Shown piece after piece: positions 1 to 10,400 of a stretch of 64,000 nucleotides of DNA. This stretch comes from Mangrovimonas sp. TPBH4 (GTDB lineage: Bacteria; Bacteroidota; Bacteroidia; Flavobacteriales; Flavobacteriaceae). The notes beneath the pieces are model-generated. The model searched no databases. It had not been told where the DNA came from and saw nothing but the letters and a program-made list of their open reading frames with translations. Position numbers and translations under genes: made by a program. Numbering within the stretch: the stretch's first letter is position 1; each line of letters opens with the position of its first letter. The stretch covers positions 354,881-418,880 of the forward strand of contig NZ_LBIO01000037.1 in NCBI RefSeq assembly GCF_001280505.1. Direction: 5' to 3'.

Positions 1-642
1 CCTTACGGAAATGGTTGGGGAATCACTGCAACCCAAAAATTGTACGACCTGTATAGCGATAGTGATTCCAGACGTTTTGCAACCGTTATTGCTATAGAAG
101 AGGAGGGCGTTCCTTTTGACAATTTTGAAGGGCAGAGAGAGTATACAGGATATTACAACAAAAAGTATACACCAATGTCTGAATATAACGATGCGGGTGA
201 ATTGGTAAGTTCTGCCATCGCTGCTGGTAACGAAAGTTTCCAAATTGGACAGTTCCAAGATTACTTTGCTATTAGATATTCAGATGTGTTATTAATGGCT
301 GCTGAACTTGGTAGTGGAAGTGCGCAAAGTTACTTCGACCAAGTAAGACAACGTGCTTACGGTAATAATTTTACACCATTGGCCTTTAATGCTGAAAACC
401 TTTTAAAGGAAAGACACAAGGAGTTTGCATTGGAAGGGATTAGATATTGGGATTTAATGCGTCAAGGTGTTGGGGCTGCAGCTGCAGAACTTGAAGAAAG
501 TACAACCGTCCTAACTGGTAACATTGAGGAGCCAAAAACTATTTCTGGAGCCAATTTCCAAACGACTCAAGGCTTGTCTCAAATTCCAAATACGCAAATT
601 ACATTATCGGGTGGTGTTCTTCAGCAGAATACTGGTTGGTAA
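1..642 (+). CDS. SusD/RagB-family outer-membrane glycan-binding lipoprotein, C-terminal part
   Basis: The reading frame is open from base 1, so the gene starts left of the window and only about 213 C-terminal residues are present. The segment RHKEFALEGIRYWDLMR matches the C-terminal signature of SusD proteins (a Glu-rich helix followed by EGxRxxDL). SusD proteins sit on the cell surface as the lid of the SusC TonB-dependent transporter and deliver oligosaccharides to it. The gene lies 21 bp upstream of a glycan-binding lipoprotein and heads a run of xyloglucan-type glycosidases, so its ligand is probably a xyloglucan oligosaccharide. That ligand is inferred from context only. The partner susC should lie immediately upstream, outside the window. 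Confidence 0.9.
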   Translation, partial: PYGNGWGITATQKLYDLYSDSDSRRFATVIAIEEEGVPFDNFEGQREYTGYYNKKYTPMSEYNDAGELVSSAIAAGNESFQIGQFQDYFAIRYSDVLLMAAELGSGSAQSYFDQVRQRAYGNNFTPLAFNAENLLKERHKEFALEGIRYWDLMRQGVGAAAAELEESTTVLTGNIEEPKTISGANFQTTQGLSQIPNTQITLSGGVLQQNTGW

Positions 643-663
643 TTAACTAATTAATAGAAAATT

Positions 664-2535
664 ATGAAAAGTACTATTAAAATCTTTATGTTAATTGGGA
701 TCTTAATGACCTTCTTTACTTGTAGTGAAGACTATGAGTTGGGAAGAAAACTAGATCCTTCAGAACTTGACTTCTCGGTAGTTCAGGATTATTCTATCGA
801 TCCGGGAGGAAATACAGTGATCTTGATCAATAACACGCCGGAAACGGTGCCTGTTTGGGATTATGGAACAGGAAAATCCAACAGAGCTATTGATACGGTA
901 CGTTTTGCATTTGCGGGAGACTATACCATTAAGTTTTCTGCGGTAACTGCTGGAGGAGTGGTTGATGCAGAACCGATAACCATTACAGTAGATGAGGATA
1001 ATTTCAACTACATAAATCACCCTATTTGGAATATGTTGTCTGGAGGACAAGGAAACTCTAAAAAATGGTATTTAGACTTGAATGCCGAAGGTGTGTCTAA
1101 GTATTTTGCTGGTCCTATGTATTTCTATGGTACCGATAACGGTTGGTTAGAAGGTGGTGATGAAGGTTGTTATGGAGACGATTGCTGGTCATGGGCTCCA
1201 GATTGGGCAAGTAACACTTGGATTATGGATGCTGCCGATTATGGGTATATGGAGTTTAATCTTCAAGGAGGGCCATTCGTAACTGTAGATCACTTGACCT
1301 TGCCTGATTTGGGAGTTCAAAACGGAACTTACAATTTGGATTTGAATAACTATAAGTTGTCAATGTCTAATGCGCAAATGATCCACAATGTTGGGTATGA
1401 TACGTGTTCTTCAAATTGGGGTAACCTTACCATTTTCTCTATTACAGAGGATGCTATGCAGCTAGGGGTGATTCGTGAAGCTATAGGATCCTGTTCCTCA
1501 GAAGGACCAGCTATGATTGTCTACAACTTCATTTCTCAAGAGTATAGTGATAACTGGGTGCCAGAAGAAACTGGACCAGAAGAACCAACCTTGCCAGGTG
1601 GATGGGAAGATATCATTTCTGAAATTACAACCACAGCTATTGAATGGAAATTGTCTGAAAGCAATCCGTTGGATTGGGCAACCTTAAGCGGAACAATGAT
1701 GAACGGATGGCAGTCGCCAGAGGATTATCCTGATTGGTTAGGAACTCCGGATCCAGCAGTGTATGGAGATTTCTCTATGACTTTGGATTCTGCAGATAAT
1801 TCTGTAGTGTTCGTGTCTCCTGATGGAACAACCACCGAAGGAACTTATTCAATTAACAGTTCAGGGATTTACTCTTTCTCAGTACCGGTACCAACTTTTA
1901 CATTGATTAACTGGGCAAGTTTTGCTCCAGATGCCAATAACGAGTTACGTATTCTACAAATAGGAACAGATGAAAATGGAAACGTTTCCGATATGTGGCT
2001 TGGGGCTGTTGATGATGTAGACAACCCTTCTCAATATACGGCGTTCCACTTGGAGCCAAATGCTGGCTCTGGCGGTGGAGAAGGCGGCAATGAAGAAACA
2101 GAAGTGGCTTTTGACAATTCAAAATTGTTATTTGGAAATATTGAAGATGCTAATGATAATTACCGTATAGAGATTTATAATGATTTTGGAGATACGGTAA
2201 ATGATCCAGGATTAAATACCAGTGATTTAGTATTCAGCAATGGTATCGAAATTACTTTCACCTTGGATGGAATCACACTTAATGAAGGAGCTGCAGGAAG
2301 TTATCAGGCCGCCCTAAGTTATGCCGATGCCGATTGGTCTTTCCAATATTGGGGAGATGGTACTGGTGCAGGAGCTGCTACGGTAACCGGTAACGGGACA
2401 TACACAGTAACTCTTAACCCAGGTGCGGATGTTGAAGGTGCAGTTGTATTTGTAATAGATCTTTTGGGTATGGTGCCTGATATTGCAGATCTTGAAACTG
2501 TAACAGCTAATATCGACAGTATTGTAATTTACTAA
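664..2535 (+). CDS. Surface glycan-binding lipoprotein, SusE-position (SGBP-like)
   Basis: This 623-residue protein has a type II signal peptide ending TFFTC-SED, and the acidic residues right after the lipidated Cys resemble surface-export signals of Bacteroidota lipoproteins. Residues ~45-110 look like a PKD-type beta-sandwich (TVRFAFAGDYTIKFSAVTAGG). The rest is rich in Trp, Gly and Asp, in patches such as WSWAPDWASNTW that would suit carbohydrate stacking, and it includes two beta-sandwich-like stretches split by a Gly/Glu linker near residue 475. No catalytic motif is visible. Its place directly after susD is where SusE-like or SGBP-B proteins are encoded. Xyloglucan binding is inferred from the neighbouring enzymes. 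Confidence 0.75.
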   Translation: MKSTIKIFMLIGILMTFFTCSEDYELGRKLDPSELDFSVVQDYSIDPGGNTVILINNTPETVPVWDYGTGKSNRAIDTVRFAFAGDYTIKFSAVTAGGVVDAEPITITVDEDNFNYINHPIWNMLSGGQGNSKKWYLDLNAEGVSKYFAGPMYFYGTDNGWLEGGDEGCYGDDCWSWAPDWASNTWIMDAADYGYMEFNLQGGPFVTVDHLTLPDLGVQNGTYNLDLNNYKLSMSNAQMIHNVGYDTCSSNWGNLTIFSITEDAMQLGVIREAIGSCSSEGPAMIVYNFISQEYSDNWVPEETGPEEPTLPGGWEDIISEITTTAIEWKLSESNPLDWATLSGTMMNGWQSPEDYPDWLGTPDPAVYGDFSMTLDSADNSVVFVSPDGTTTEGTYSINSSGIYSFSVPVPTFTLINWASFAPDANNELRILQIGTDENGNVSDMWLGAVDDVDNPSQYTAFHLEPNAGSGGGEGGNEETEVAFDNSKLLFGNIEDANDNYRIEIYNDFGDTVNDPGLNTSDLVFSNGIEITFTLDGITLNEGAAGSYQAALSYADADWSFQYWGDGTGAGAATVTGNGTYTVTLNPGADVEGAVVFVIDLLGMVPDIADLETVTANIDSIVIY

Positions 2536-2544
2536 TCTATCACC

Positions 2545-2650
2545 ATCGGTTTGGACCGATAAAAACAGAAACATCATGACAATTGCAATTGTCATATTGA
2601 ATTAAAATTATGGTAAGAAGCAGTGTGTTTTACTGCTTCTTACCTATTTA
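2545..2650 (+). promoter_or_regulatory. Three consecutive hairpins between the binding-protein and enzyme genes
   Basis: Three inverted repeats fill this gap: ATCGGT/ACCGAT at 2545-2560 with a 4-base loop, a perfect 20-bp palindrome at 2576-2595, and a 13-bp stem (GGTAAGAAGCAGT and its complement) at 2612-2644 with a 7-base loop. Only a weak AT-rich tract (tatttata) follows the last stem, so it is not a classical terminator. Their position suggests mRNA processing, stabilisation or partial termination, separating the sus-type binding genes from the enzyme genes. Confidence 0.5.
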
Positions 2651-2684
2651 TAAATAGTAACACAAACAAAATCCAATTAGAGCA

Positions 2685-5159
2685 ATGTTCAATTTTTTTT
2701 CGCTTAAATCGATAAGTGTATTTTTAACAATTTTGGTTGTCGGAGCTTCTTGTCAATCGCCAAAAGTTTCTGGTGAAACCTCTGCAAGAGAAGTGAATTT
2801 TAGCAATAATTGGCAATTTTATTTAGCCGCTCAAGCTTCCGATTCTATTTCGGAACACACCAATTGGCGTACTTTAAATGTACCGCACGATTGGAGCATT
2901 GAAGGCGAGTTCAAAAAAGACCATCCTGCCGATTTAGGTGGCGGGTATTTACCAGGAGGTTTAGGTTGGTACAAGAAAACATTTACAGTTGAAGATGCCA
3001 ACAAAATGACGATTATCCATTTCGACGGTGTGTATATGGACAGCGACGTATGGATTAATGGTCATCATGTAGGACATCGTCCCAACGGTTATATTGGGTT
3101 CGAGTACGACCTTACACCTTACCTAAAATACAGTGGTCAAGAGAACGAAATTTTAGTAAAAGTTGATAATTCCAAACAACCTAATTCCCGTTGGTATTCC
3201 GGATCTGGAATTTACCGAAATGTATGGTTGAAGACCATAGACAAATTGCATGTAGATACTTGGGGAACCTTTATTACGACTCCTAACGTGTCAGCAGCGC
3301 AGGCTGAAACCGTTTTGGAAATCAATCTTAAAAATGAGGATGCCGAAGCAAAAGAAGCTACGGTCATTACAAGTATTTATAAAGGCAATGTAGAAGTGGG
3401 GACTGCTACTGCTTCAGTAAGTATCAATGCAAATGACAGCAAAACCATCACTCAAAATATCACAGTGGAAAATCCGCAATTATGGTCTGTGGAACATCCT
3501 GAAATGTACACCGCCAAAACCGAAGTTCAGGTTGCAGGGCAAACCGTAGATGAGTATACAACGCCTTTTGGCATCCGAACTTTTAAGTTTGATTTAGACA
3601 AAGGATTTTTGCTGAATGGCGAACAAGTAAAAATTAAAGGGGTTTGTAATCACCACGATTTAGGGCCTTTGGGTTCTGCTGTAAACACACGCGCTTTAGA
3701 GCGCCAATTGGAGATCATGAAGGACATGGGGGTGAATGGCATTAGAACCGCCCATAACCCACCAACGCCTGAACTGTTAGAATTGTGTGATACCATGGGC
3801 TTCATTGTGATGGATGAAATGTTCGATATGTGGAACAACACAAAATCCCCTCATGATTATGCCAATTACTGGAAAGAATGGCATCAAAAGGATTTGGAAG
3901 ACTTCATTATTCGTGATCGTAACCACCCGAGCATATTCATGTGGAGTGTCGGTAACGAAATTCAGGAGCAGTGGAATGAGCAAGGTGTTACCACGGCTAA
4001 GGAATTAAAGGCGATTGTTCGAAAATTGGATACTACTAGACCAATTACCGTGGCCATGAACCCACCGGTAAACATGCCCAATGCCGATGTAACGACGCAG
4101 TTTGATGTAGAAAAAGCGAGTTTAAATCCAGTAGCGGCTTCAGGAGTTTTGGATTTGATAGGTTATAACTATGCCCACAATACATTTCCTTTTCACCAAC
4201 AGAATTTCCCAGAGACACCGTTCATTGCAACGGAGACAACTTCGGGTTTACAAACTAGAGGTTATTACGATAAAAAATCGGATACTTTAAAGCGTTGGCC
4301 GGTGCGTTGGGATTTGCCTTTTGATGGGGGAAATCCTGGAAACACCGTGTCGGCTTATGACCAGGTAAGCACCCCTTGGGGCTCCACCCATGAGGAAACT
4401 TGGAAGATCATTAAAAAATACGATTTCCTTTCTGGAATGTACATCTGGACAGGTTTCGATTATATAGGAGAGCCTACGCCGTATGTATGGCCATCTAGAA
4501 GTTCTTACTTCGGAATTGTGGATTTGGCAGGCTTTCCAAAAGATGTCTACTATATGTATCAAAGTGAATGGACCGATAAAGATGTGCTTCACATATTCCC
4601 ACATTGGAATTGGACTGAAGGGGAAACCGTAGATGTTTGGGCTTATTACAACAATGCAGATGAAGTGGAATTATTCGTCAACGGAACATCTCAGGGCATT
4701 AAGAAAAAGGAAGGAGACGATTTGCATGTTATGTGGCGAATTCCTTTTGAAGCAGGAACAGTGAAAGCTGTTTCCAGAAAAGATGGGCAGGTAGTCCTTG
4801 AAAAAGAACTAAAAACAGCAGGGGAAGCAGCAACGGTTAAATTGACAGCCGATAGACAAACCATTAACGCAGATAGCAAAGACCTGTCATTTATCACGGT
4901 AGATGTGGTAGATGCCGAAGGGAATTTTGTGGCAACAGCGCAAAATCAATTGAATTTTTCAATAGAAGGAAACGGGGAGATATTTGCTGTGGGCAATGGA
5001 GACCCAACCAATCATGAATCGTTCAAGGGGAAGACTCACAAAGCTCTTAACGGAAAATGTTTGGTAGTAGTGAAATCTACAGATAAGGCCGGAATTGCCA
5101 CACTGAAAGTGACTTCGGATGGCTTGCAAGAGGCGACAATTACGGTGACAACGAAGTAG
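2685..5159 (+). CDS. GH2 beta-galactosidase lipoprotein
   Basis: This 824-residue glycoside hydrolase family 2 enzyme has a lipoprotein signal peptide (VVGASC, Cys ~23). The N-terminal jelly-roll and immunoglobulin-like domains (~35-300) are followed by the TIM barrel (NHHDLGPLG, IRTAHNPPTPELL). The acid/base is Glu425 in SVGNE and the likely nucleophile is Glu517 in IATET. The C-terminal ~250 residues form DUF4982-type and invasin/Ig-like domains. In xyloglucan loci such enzymes remove beta-galactose from the side chains before alpha-xylosidase acts. No acidic residues follow the lipidated Cys, so a periplasmic location is plausible. The gene is 49 bp upstream of the GH31 gene in the same orientation. 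Confidence 0.9.
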   Translation: MFNFFSLKSISVFLTILVVGASCQSPKVSGETSAREVNFSNNWQFYLAAQASDSISEHTNWRTLNVPHDWSIEGEFKKDHPADLGGGYLPGGLGWYKKTFTVEDANKMTIIHFDGVYMDSDVWINGHHVGHRPNGYIGFEYDLTPYLKYSGQENEILVKVDNSKQPNSRWYSGSGIYRNVWLKTIDKLHVDTWGTFITTPNVSAAQAETVLEINLKNEDAEAKEATVITSIYKGNVEVGTATASVSINANDSKTITQNITVENPQLWSVEHPEMYTAKTEVQVAGQTVDEYTTPFGIRTFKFDLDKGFLLNGEQVKIKGVCNHHDLGPLGSAVNTRALERQLEIMKDMGVNGIRTAHNPPTPELLELCDTMGFIVMDEMFDMWNNTKSPHDYANYWKEWHQKDLEDFIIRDRNHPSIFMWSVGNEIQEQWNEQGVTTAKELKAIVRKLDTTRPITVAMNPPVNMPNADVTTQFDVEKASLNPVAASGVLDLIGYNYAHNTFPFHQQNFPETPFIATETTSGLQTRGYYDKKSDTLKRWPVRWDLPFDGGNPGNTVSAYDQVSTPWGSTHEETWKIIKKYDFLSGMYIWTGFDYIGEPTPYVWPSRSSYFGIVDLAGFPKDVYYMYQSEWTDKDVLHIFPHWNWTEGETVDVWAYYNNADEVELFVNGTSQGIKKKEGDDLHVMWRIPFEAGTVKAVSRKDGQVVLEKELKTAGEAATVKLTADRQTINADSKDLSFITVDVVDAEGNFVATAQNQLNFSIEGNGEIFAVGNGDPTNHESFKGKTHKALNGKCLVVVKSTDKAGIATLKVTSDGLQEATITVTTK

Positions 5160-5208
5160 AATTTAAATGTATTTCAAATCATAAATTAAGGAAGAAAACA
5201 CAATCACA

Positions 5209-8082
5209 ATGAAAAGAAACAAAATATACCTGGGTTTATTAACGGGTTTGCTTTTTGCCTCTTGTGCTAAGGAGGAACAACTGTATCAGAAAACGACTGA
5301 TGGTATTGTTGTTAATTTGAAGCAGGCCAACAACACCGATGTACATAAACTGCGACTGCAAGTTTTAGGGGATGAATTGATTCATGTGTCGGCAACTCCC
5401 GATCAGGAATTTCCAAAAGATTCTAGTTTAATTATTCTTCCAAATATTAAGACCGTTCCGTTTGACCTTGCACAAACCGGTGATTCCATCACGCTTTCAA
5501 CAAAGGCTCTAAATGTGTTGGTGTCTAGCATTGATGGAGGAATTACATTTAAGGATAAAAATGGAAAGGTAGTTCTGTCCGAACAAGCCGGAGGCGGAAA
5601 AACCTTTGAGCCTATAGAAGTTGAAGGAACCAAAGGTTACAGCGTTCGTCAAATCTTCGATTCATCAGCAGATGAGGCGTTCTATGGTTTAGGACAGCAC
5701 CAATCCGATGAATACAATTACAAAGATAAAAGCGAAGAGTTATTTCAATATAACACTAAAGTTTCTGTACCATTTATTGTATCGAACAAGAACTATGGAT
5801 TGCTTTGGGACAGTTATGCGTTAAGCCGTTTTGGTGACAGCCGTCCGTACCTGCAATTGAACGAAGTGTTTAAACTTTATAATAAAGAAGGCAAGGAAAA
5901 TGCGTTAACTGGAACTTACAAAACAGCCGATAATGGCGGGCAAACTATTGTAAGGGATGAACCTTCAATTTTCTTTGAAGACGTTAAGAGCATTAAAAAC
6001 TTACCGGCCAATTTCCCGTTAAAAAATGCTGAAGTGTTGTATGAAGGGGACATTGAAGCTGCTGAAAGTGGTGAGTTCAACTTTATCTTGTACTACGCAG
6101 GATACATTAAAGTATTCTTGAATGATGAGCTTTTGGTACCGGAGCGTTGGAGAACGGCTTGGAACCCTAACAGCTATAAGTTTACCTTCAATATGGAAGC
6201 TGGTAAGCGTGTGCCATTGCGTATCGAGTGGCAACCAAACGGAGGAAGCTCTTACTGTGGTTTACGTGTAAGAACGCCGCAACCGGAAGTTGAAAAAGGA
6301 AACCAGGTTTGGTGGAGTGAAATGAACAAAAAAATGGATTATTACTTTGTTCACGGAAACTCAATGGACGAGATTATTAAAGGTTACCGTACCCTTACAG
6401 GAAAATCCCAGGTGATGCCAAAATGGGCTATGGGGTACTGGCAAAGCCGTGAGCGCTACAAAACCCAGGATGAGATTTTGGGAGCCTTGAGAGAGTTTAG
6501 AGCTCGCAAAATTCCTATCGATAATATTGTATTGGACTGGAACCACTGGGAAGAAGACCAATGGGGAAGCCATGAATTTGACAAAGCCCGTTTCCCAGAT
6601 CCAAAAGGCATGTTGGATTCTATCCATGCCATGAACGGAAAAATGATGATTTCTGTTTGGCCTAAGTTCTATCAAAATACAGAACACTTTAAGGAATTTG
6701 ATCAAAAAGGATGGATGTACAGACAAGCTATCAAGGATAGCATTCGCGATTGGGTAGGTCCTGGATATATTGGATCCTTCTACGATGCCTATTCTGCAGA
6801 CGCAAGAAAACTGTTCTGGAACCAAATTTATGAACATTACTATCCATTGAACATCGACGCTTGGTGGATGGATGCCAGTGAGCCAAACGTTTTGGATTGT
6901 ACAGATATGGAATACCGTAAGGCGTTGCAAGGGCCAACTGCTTTGGGACCTTCAACAGAATACTTCAATACTTATGCCTTGATGAATGCCGAAGCTATTT
7001 ATAATGGACAACGAGATGTTGAACCGAATAAGCGTGTGTTCTTGTTGACAAGATCTGGTTTTGCGGGCTTACAACGTTATTCAACTGCTACTTGGAGTGG
7101 GGATATCGCTACCCGTTGGGAAGATATGAAGGCACAGATTTCTGCGGGACTTAACTTCGCGGTAAGCGGAATTCCTTACTGGACGATGGATATTGGTGGG
7201 TTCTGTGTTGAGGATCGTTATGTAGCGGCTCAACTGGATTATAACAAATCTGGACAAGAGACTGAAGATTATAAAGAATGGAGAGAGTTGAATGCGCGTT
7301 GGTACCAATTTGGTGCATTTGCACCATTGTACAGAGCACATGGTCAGTATCCATTCCGTGAAGCTTGGCATATTGCTCCGGAAGGGCACCCAGCTTACGA
7401 GTCAATTTTGTACTACACCAATTTGCGTTACCGCTTGATGCCTTACATCTACACTTTGGCGGGGAAAACCTATTTCGATGATTATACCATCATGCGTCCA
7501 TTGGTAATGGATTTTGCTGATGATAAGAAGGTTGAAAATATCAGCGATCAGTTCATGTTTGGACCATCTTTAATGGTAAACCCTGTTTACGAATATGGTG
7601 CACGCAGTCGTGAGGTGTATTTCCCAAGTACTTCTGGTTGGTATGATTTCTACACAGGAGCATTCATCAATGGAGGACAATCGAAAACAGTAGACGCACC
7701 TTATGGTCGTATTCCGTTGTTCATTCCTGAAGGTTCTATCATTCCTGTAGGTCCGGAAATTCAGTATACAGATCAAAAACCAGCCGAAACAATCGTGTTG
7801 TATGTATACCAGGGAAAAGACGGAAGCTTCTATTTATATGAAGATGAAGGTGTAAACTACAATTACGAAAAAGGAAAGTATGCACACATTCCATTCCAAT
7901 ACAACGAGGCCGAAGGGACTTTGACCATTGGTGAACGTCAAGGAGCGTTTGATGGGATGCTTAAAAGCAGAACATTCGTGATTGTACCTGTTAACAAAGA
8001 CAATCCAAAGGCATTTACTTATGATGCCGAAGGACAAACTGTCGAGTACAACGGACAAGCACAGACTATCAACTTGAAATAA
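5209..8082 (+). CDS. GH31 alpha-xylosidase-type enzyme with PA14 insert
   Basis: This 957-residue lipoprotein (LLFASC-AKEE) belongs to glycoside hydrolase family 31. The catalytic barrel carries the nucleophile Asp555 in WWMDASEP and the acid/base Asp632 in WSGD. Residues ~230-375 match a PA14 domain inserted in the N-terminal beta-sandwich (GDIEAAESGEFNF, then IKVFLNDELL). GH31 enzymes with this insert include the alpha-xylosidases of Bacteroides xyloglucan loci, where PA14 helps in recognising longer oligosaccharides. The expected reaction is release of alpha-1,6-xylose from the non-reducing end of xyloglucan oligosaccharides. Alpha-glucosidase activity cannot be excluded from sequence alone, but the GH2/GH3/GH5/GH29 neighbours favour xylosidase. 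Confidence 0.88.
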   Translation: MKRNKIYLGLLTGLLFASCAKEEQLYQKTTDGIVVNLKQANNTDVHKLRLQVLGDELIHVSATPDQEFPKDSSLIILPNIKTVPFDLAQTGDSITLSTKALNVLVSSIDGGITFKDKNGKVVLSEQAGGGKTFEPIEVEGTKGYSVRQIFDSSADEAFYGLGQHQSDEYNYKDKSEELFQYNTKVSVPFIVSNKNYGLLWDSYALSRFGDSRPYLQLNEVFKLYNKEGKENALTGTYKTADNGGQTIVRDEPSIFFEDVKSIKNLPANFPLKNAEVLYEGDIEAAESGEFNFILYYAGYIKVFLNDELLVPERWRTAWNPNSYKFTFNMEAGKRVPLRIEWQPNGGSSYCGLRVRTPQPEVEKGNQVWWSEMNKKMDYYFVHGNSMDEIIKGYRTLTGKSQVMPKWAMGYWQSRERYKTQDEILGALREFRARKIPIDNIVLDWNHWEEDQWGSHEFDKARFPDPKGMLDSIHAMNGKMMISVWPKFYQNTEHFKEFDQKGWMYRQAIKDSIRDWVGPGYIGSFYDAYSADARKLFWNQIYEHYYPLNIDAWWMDASEPNVLDCTDMEYRKALQGPTALGPSTEYFNTYALMNAEAIYNGQRDVEPNKRVFLLTRSGFAGLQRYSTATWSGDIATRWEDMKAQISAGLNFAVSGIPYWTMDIGGFCVEDRYVAAQLDYNKSGQETEDYKEWRELNARWYQFGAFAPLYRAHGQYPFREAWHIAPEGHPAYESILYYTNLRYRLMPYIYTLAGKTYFDDYTIMRPLVMDFADDKKVENISDQFMFGPSLMVNPVYEYGARSREVYFPSTSGWYDFYTGAFINGGQSKTVDAPYGRIPLFIPEGSIIPVGPEIQYTDQKPAETIVLYVYQGKDGSFYLYEDEGVNYNYEKGKYAHIPFQYNEAEGTLTIGERQGAFDGMLKSRTFVIVPVNKDNPKAFTYDAEGQTVEYNGQAQTINLK

Positions 8083-8136
8083 GTTGCAGATAATTTAGAG
8101 ACACCGTCAGTTCAAATAGAATAATAGATATTACAC

Positions 8137-10383
8137 ATGAAACACAAATTAATATATACCTCTGTAGTTGCAGCGTCTTTGCTGGCAATGTCATGTAAGG
8201 AAGAAAAGACATCCGAGCCAGTAGTGGCCGAGAGTGCCAAAGTGGAGACCACCTATAAAGGGAAACCGGTAACCCACGAATTCGATGCTAAAATCGATTC
8301 GTTGATGGCACAAATGACTTTGGAAGAAAAAGTAGGCATGTTGCACGGAAGCACCATGTTTGCAACCGCTGCTGTGGAGCGTTTGGGAGTTCCAGAATTG
8401 ACCATGGCCGATGGACCGTTGGGGGTTCGAGAAGAAATCTCAAAAGACAACTGGTCAGCTGCAGGATGGGACAATGACTTCGCGACGTACTACCCAGCGG
8501 GTGGTGGAGTAGCAGCAACCTGGAATCCTGAGTTGAGTTATGTTTTTGGAAACAGCGTAGGGGAAGAGGCCATCGCAAGAGATAAGGATGTGTTGTTGTC
8601 GCCAGCCATTAACATTATCCGTACACCGCTTGGAGGAAGAACCTACGAATACTTTACCGAGGATCCGTTTTTGAACAAAAAAATGACGGTTCCTTTTATC
8701 GTTGGGCTTCAGGAAAATGATGTAGCAGCTTGTGTAAAACACTATGCAGCTAATAACCAAGAAACCAATCGTGATTTTGTAGACGTTCAAATTGATGAGC
8801 GTACGCTTCGCGAAATTTACTTGCCAGCTTTTAAAGCGGCGGTAGAAGAGGCACATGCTTATAGTTTTATGGGAGCCTACAATAAATTTAGAGGCGATTA
8901 CCTATGTGAAAATGACTATATGTTGAACAAAGTCCTTCGTGATGAATGGGGCTTTGAAGGAATTGTAATTTCCGATTGGGCTGCGGTTCACGATACCAAA
9001 AAGGCTTTGGAAAATGGAACCGATATTGAAATGGGAACACCAAAACCATTCAATGAGTTTTACTTTGCAGATGCCTTGATTGAAGCAGTAAAATCAGGAA
9101 AAGTTGCCGAAGCTCAGGTGGACAAATCCGTACGTAGAATCATGCAGGTGATGTACACACTTAAGAGTATTGACGATAAGGGACGTGCTACCGGAAGTAT
9201 CAACACCGAAGCACATTTTGAAGATGCTTACAAGATTGCGTCGGAGTCTGTAGTACTTCTAAAGAACGAGGCCAAAATGTTGCCAATTAAAACCGAAGGT
9301 TTGAAAAGCATTGCGGTTATTGGAAACAACGCTACCAAGAAAAATGCCTTGGGTGGATTTGGAGCCGGTGTAAAAACCAAGCGTGAGGTAACACCTTTGG
9401 AAGGTTTGAAAAACAGATTGCCAGAAGGCATCGAAATCAATTATGCCGAAGGCTATTTGGAGCGTTACTCAAAAAATGAAAACGATCAAAAACAGGAAGT
9501 AACCTTAAAAGGCCCAATCACGGTGGATGAATTGGATCCGGCCAAGTTGGAAGAAGCTTTAACAGCTGCTAAAAACTCTGATATGGCCATCATTTTTGCT
9601 GGGTCTAACAGAGATTACGAAACTGAGGCTTCAGATCGTAGAAACTTGAACTTACCGTTTGGTCAGGAAGAATTGATCAAAAAAGTTATGGAAGTAAATC
9701 CTAACACCATTGTGGTGATGATTGCCGGAGCGCCTTTCGATATTAAAAATGTGAGCGAAAGTACCAAAGCTTTGGTATGGAGTTGGTTCAACGGTTCAGA
9801 AGGTGGGAATGCTTTGGCAGATGTGTTATTGGGGAATATCAACCCCTCAGGTAAATTACCTTGGACCATGCCAGTAGCTTTAAAGGATTCTCCTGCGCAT
9901 GCCACTAACAGCTTCCCTGGTGATGATGTTGTAAAATATGAGGAAGGCATTTTGGTTGGATACCGTTGGTTCGATACTAAAAATGTAGCACCTCTATATC
10001 CGTTTGGATATGGATTGTCTTATACAGATTTTTCAATTTCAGGAGTTAAAACTAATGCAGAGGCTTATACGGAAAATGAAACTATTTCAGTAGAAGTAGC
10101 TGTAAATAATACTGGTGTAATTGATGGTAAGGAAGTCGTACAGGTATATGTGTCTAAGCCAGAATCTAAAGTAGTGCGTGCAGCCCAAGAATTGAAAGGT
10201 TTTGCCAAAGTAGATGTTAAGGCAGGCGCTTCGCAAACTGTAACCGTTCAAATTCCTGTAAAAGAATTGGCTTTTTACAATGTAGAAACCAAATCATGGG
10301 AAGTTGAAAAAGGTACTTACCAAATTCGAGTGGGGAACTCCTCAAGAAATATAGTTGCAGAACAAACAATAACAGTTAACTAA
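8137..10383 (+). CDS. GH3 beta-glucosidase lipoprotein
   Basis: This 748-residue family 3 enzyme has a lipoprotein signal peptide (LLAMSC-KEEK). The nucleophile is Asp280 in the VISDW motif and the probable acid/base is Glu497 in YETEASDR. The order is an N-terminal barrel, an alpha/beta sandwich (~360-600) and a C-terminal FN3-like domain (~640-748). Within this locus it would hydrolyse the beta-1,4-glucan backbone from the non-reducing end once xylose is removed, alternating with the GH31 enzyme. The Lys-Glu-Glu directly after the lipid Cys resembles the lipoprotein export signal described in Capnocytophaga, which hints at surface exposure. Confidence 0.92.
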   Translation: MKHKLIYTSVVAASLLAMSCKEEKTSEPVVAESAKVETTYKGKPVTHEFDAKIDSLMAQMTLEEKVGMLHGSTMFATAAVERLGVPELTMADGPLGVREEISKDNWSAAGWDNDFATYYPAGGGVAATWNPELSYVFGNSVGEEAIARDKDVLLSPAINIIRTPLGGRTYEYFTEDPFLNKKMTVPFIVGLQENDVAACVKHYAANNQETNRDFVDVQIDERTLREIYLPAFKAAVEEAHAYSFMGAYNKFRGDYLCENDYMLNKVLRDEWGFEGIVISDWAAVHDTKKALENGTDIEMGTPKPFNEFYFADALIEAVKSGKVAEAQVDKSVRRIMQVMYTLKSIDDKGRATGSINTEAHFEDAYKIASESVVLLKNEAKMLPIKTEGLKSIAVIGNNATKKNALGGFGAGVKTKREVTPLEGLKNRLPEGIEINYAEGYLERYSKNENDQKQEVTLKGPITVDELDPAKLEEALTAAKNSDMAIIFAGSNRDYETEASDRRNLNLPFGQEELIKKVMEVNPNTIVVMIAGAPFDIKNVSESTKALVWSWFNGSEGGNALADVLLGNINPSGKLPWTMPVALKDSPAHATNSFPGDDVVKYEEGILVGYRWFDTKNVAPLYPFGYGLSYTDFSISGVKTNAEAYTENETISVEVAVNNTGVIDGKEVVQVYVSKPESKVVRAAQELKGFAKVDVKAGASQTVTVQIPVKELAFYNVETKSWEVEKGTYQIRVGNSSRNIVAEQTITVN

Positions 10384-10400
10384 TATTCAAGATTCTAACT

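Noticed and set aside
6361..6930. 189-codon antisense ORF inside the GH31 gene
   Set aside because: It is a shadow of a strongly coding region (catalytic barrel of GH31) with no independent support.
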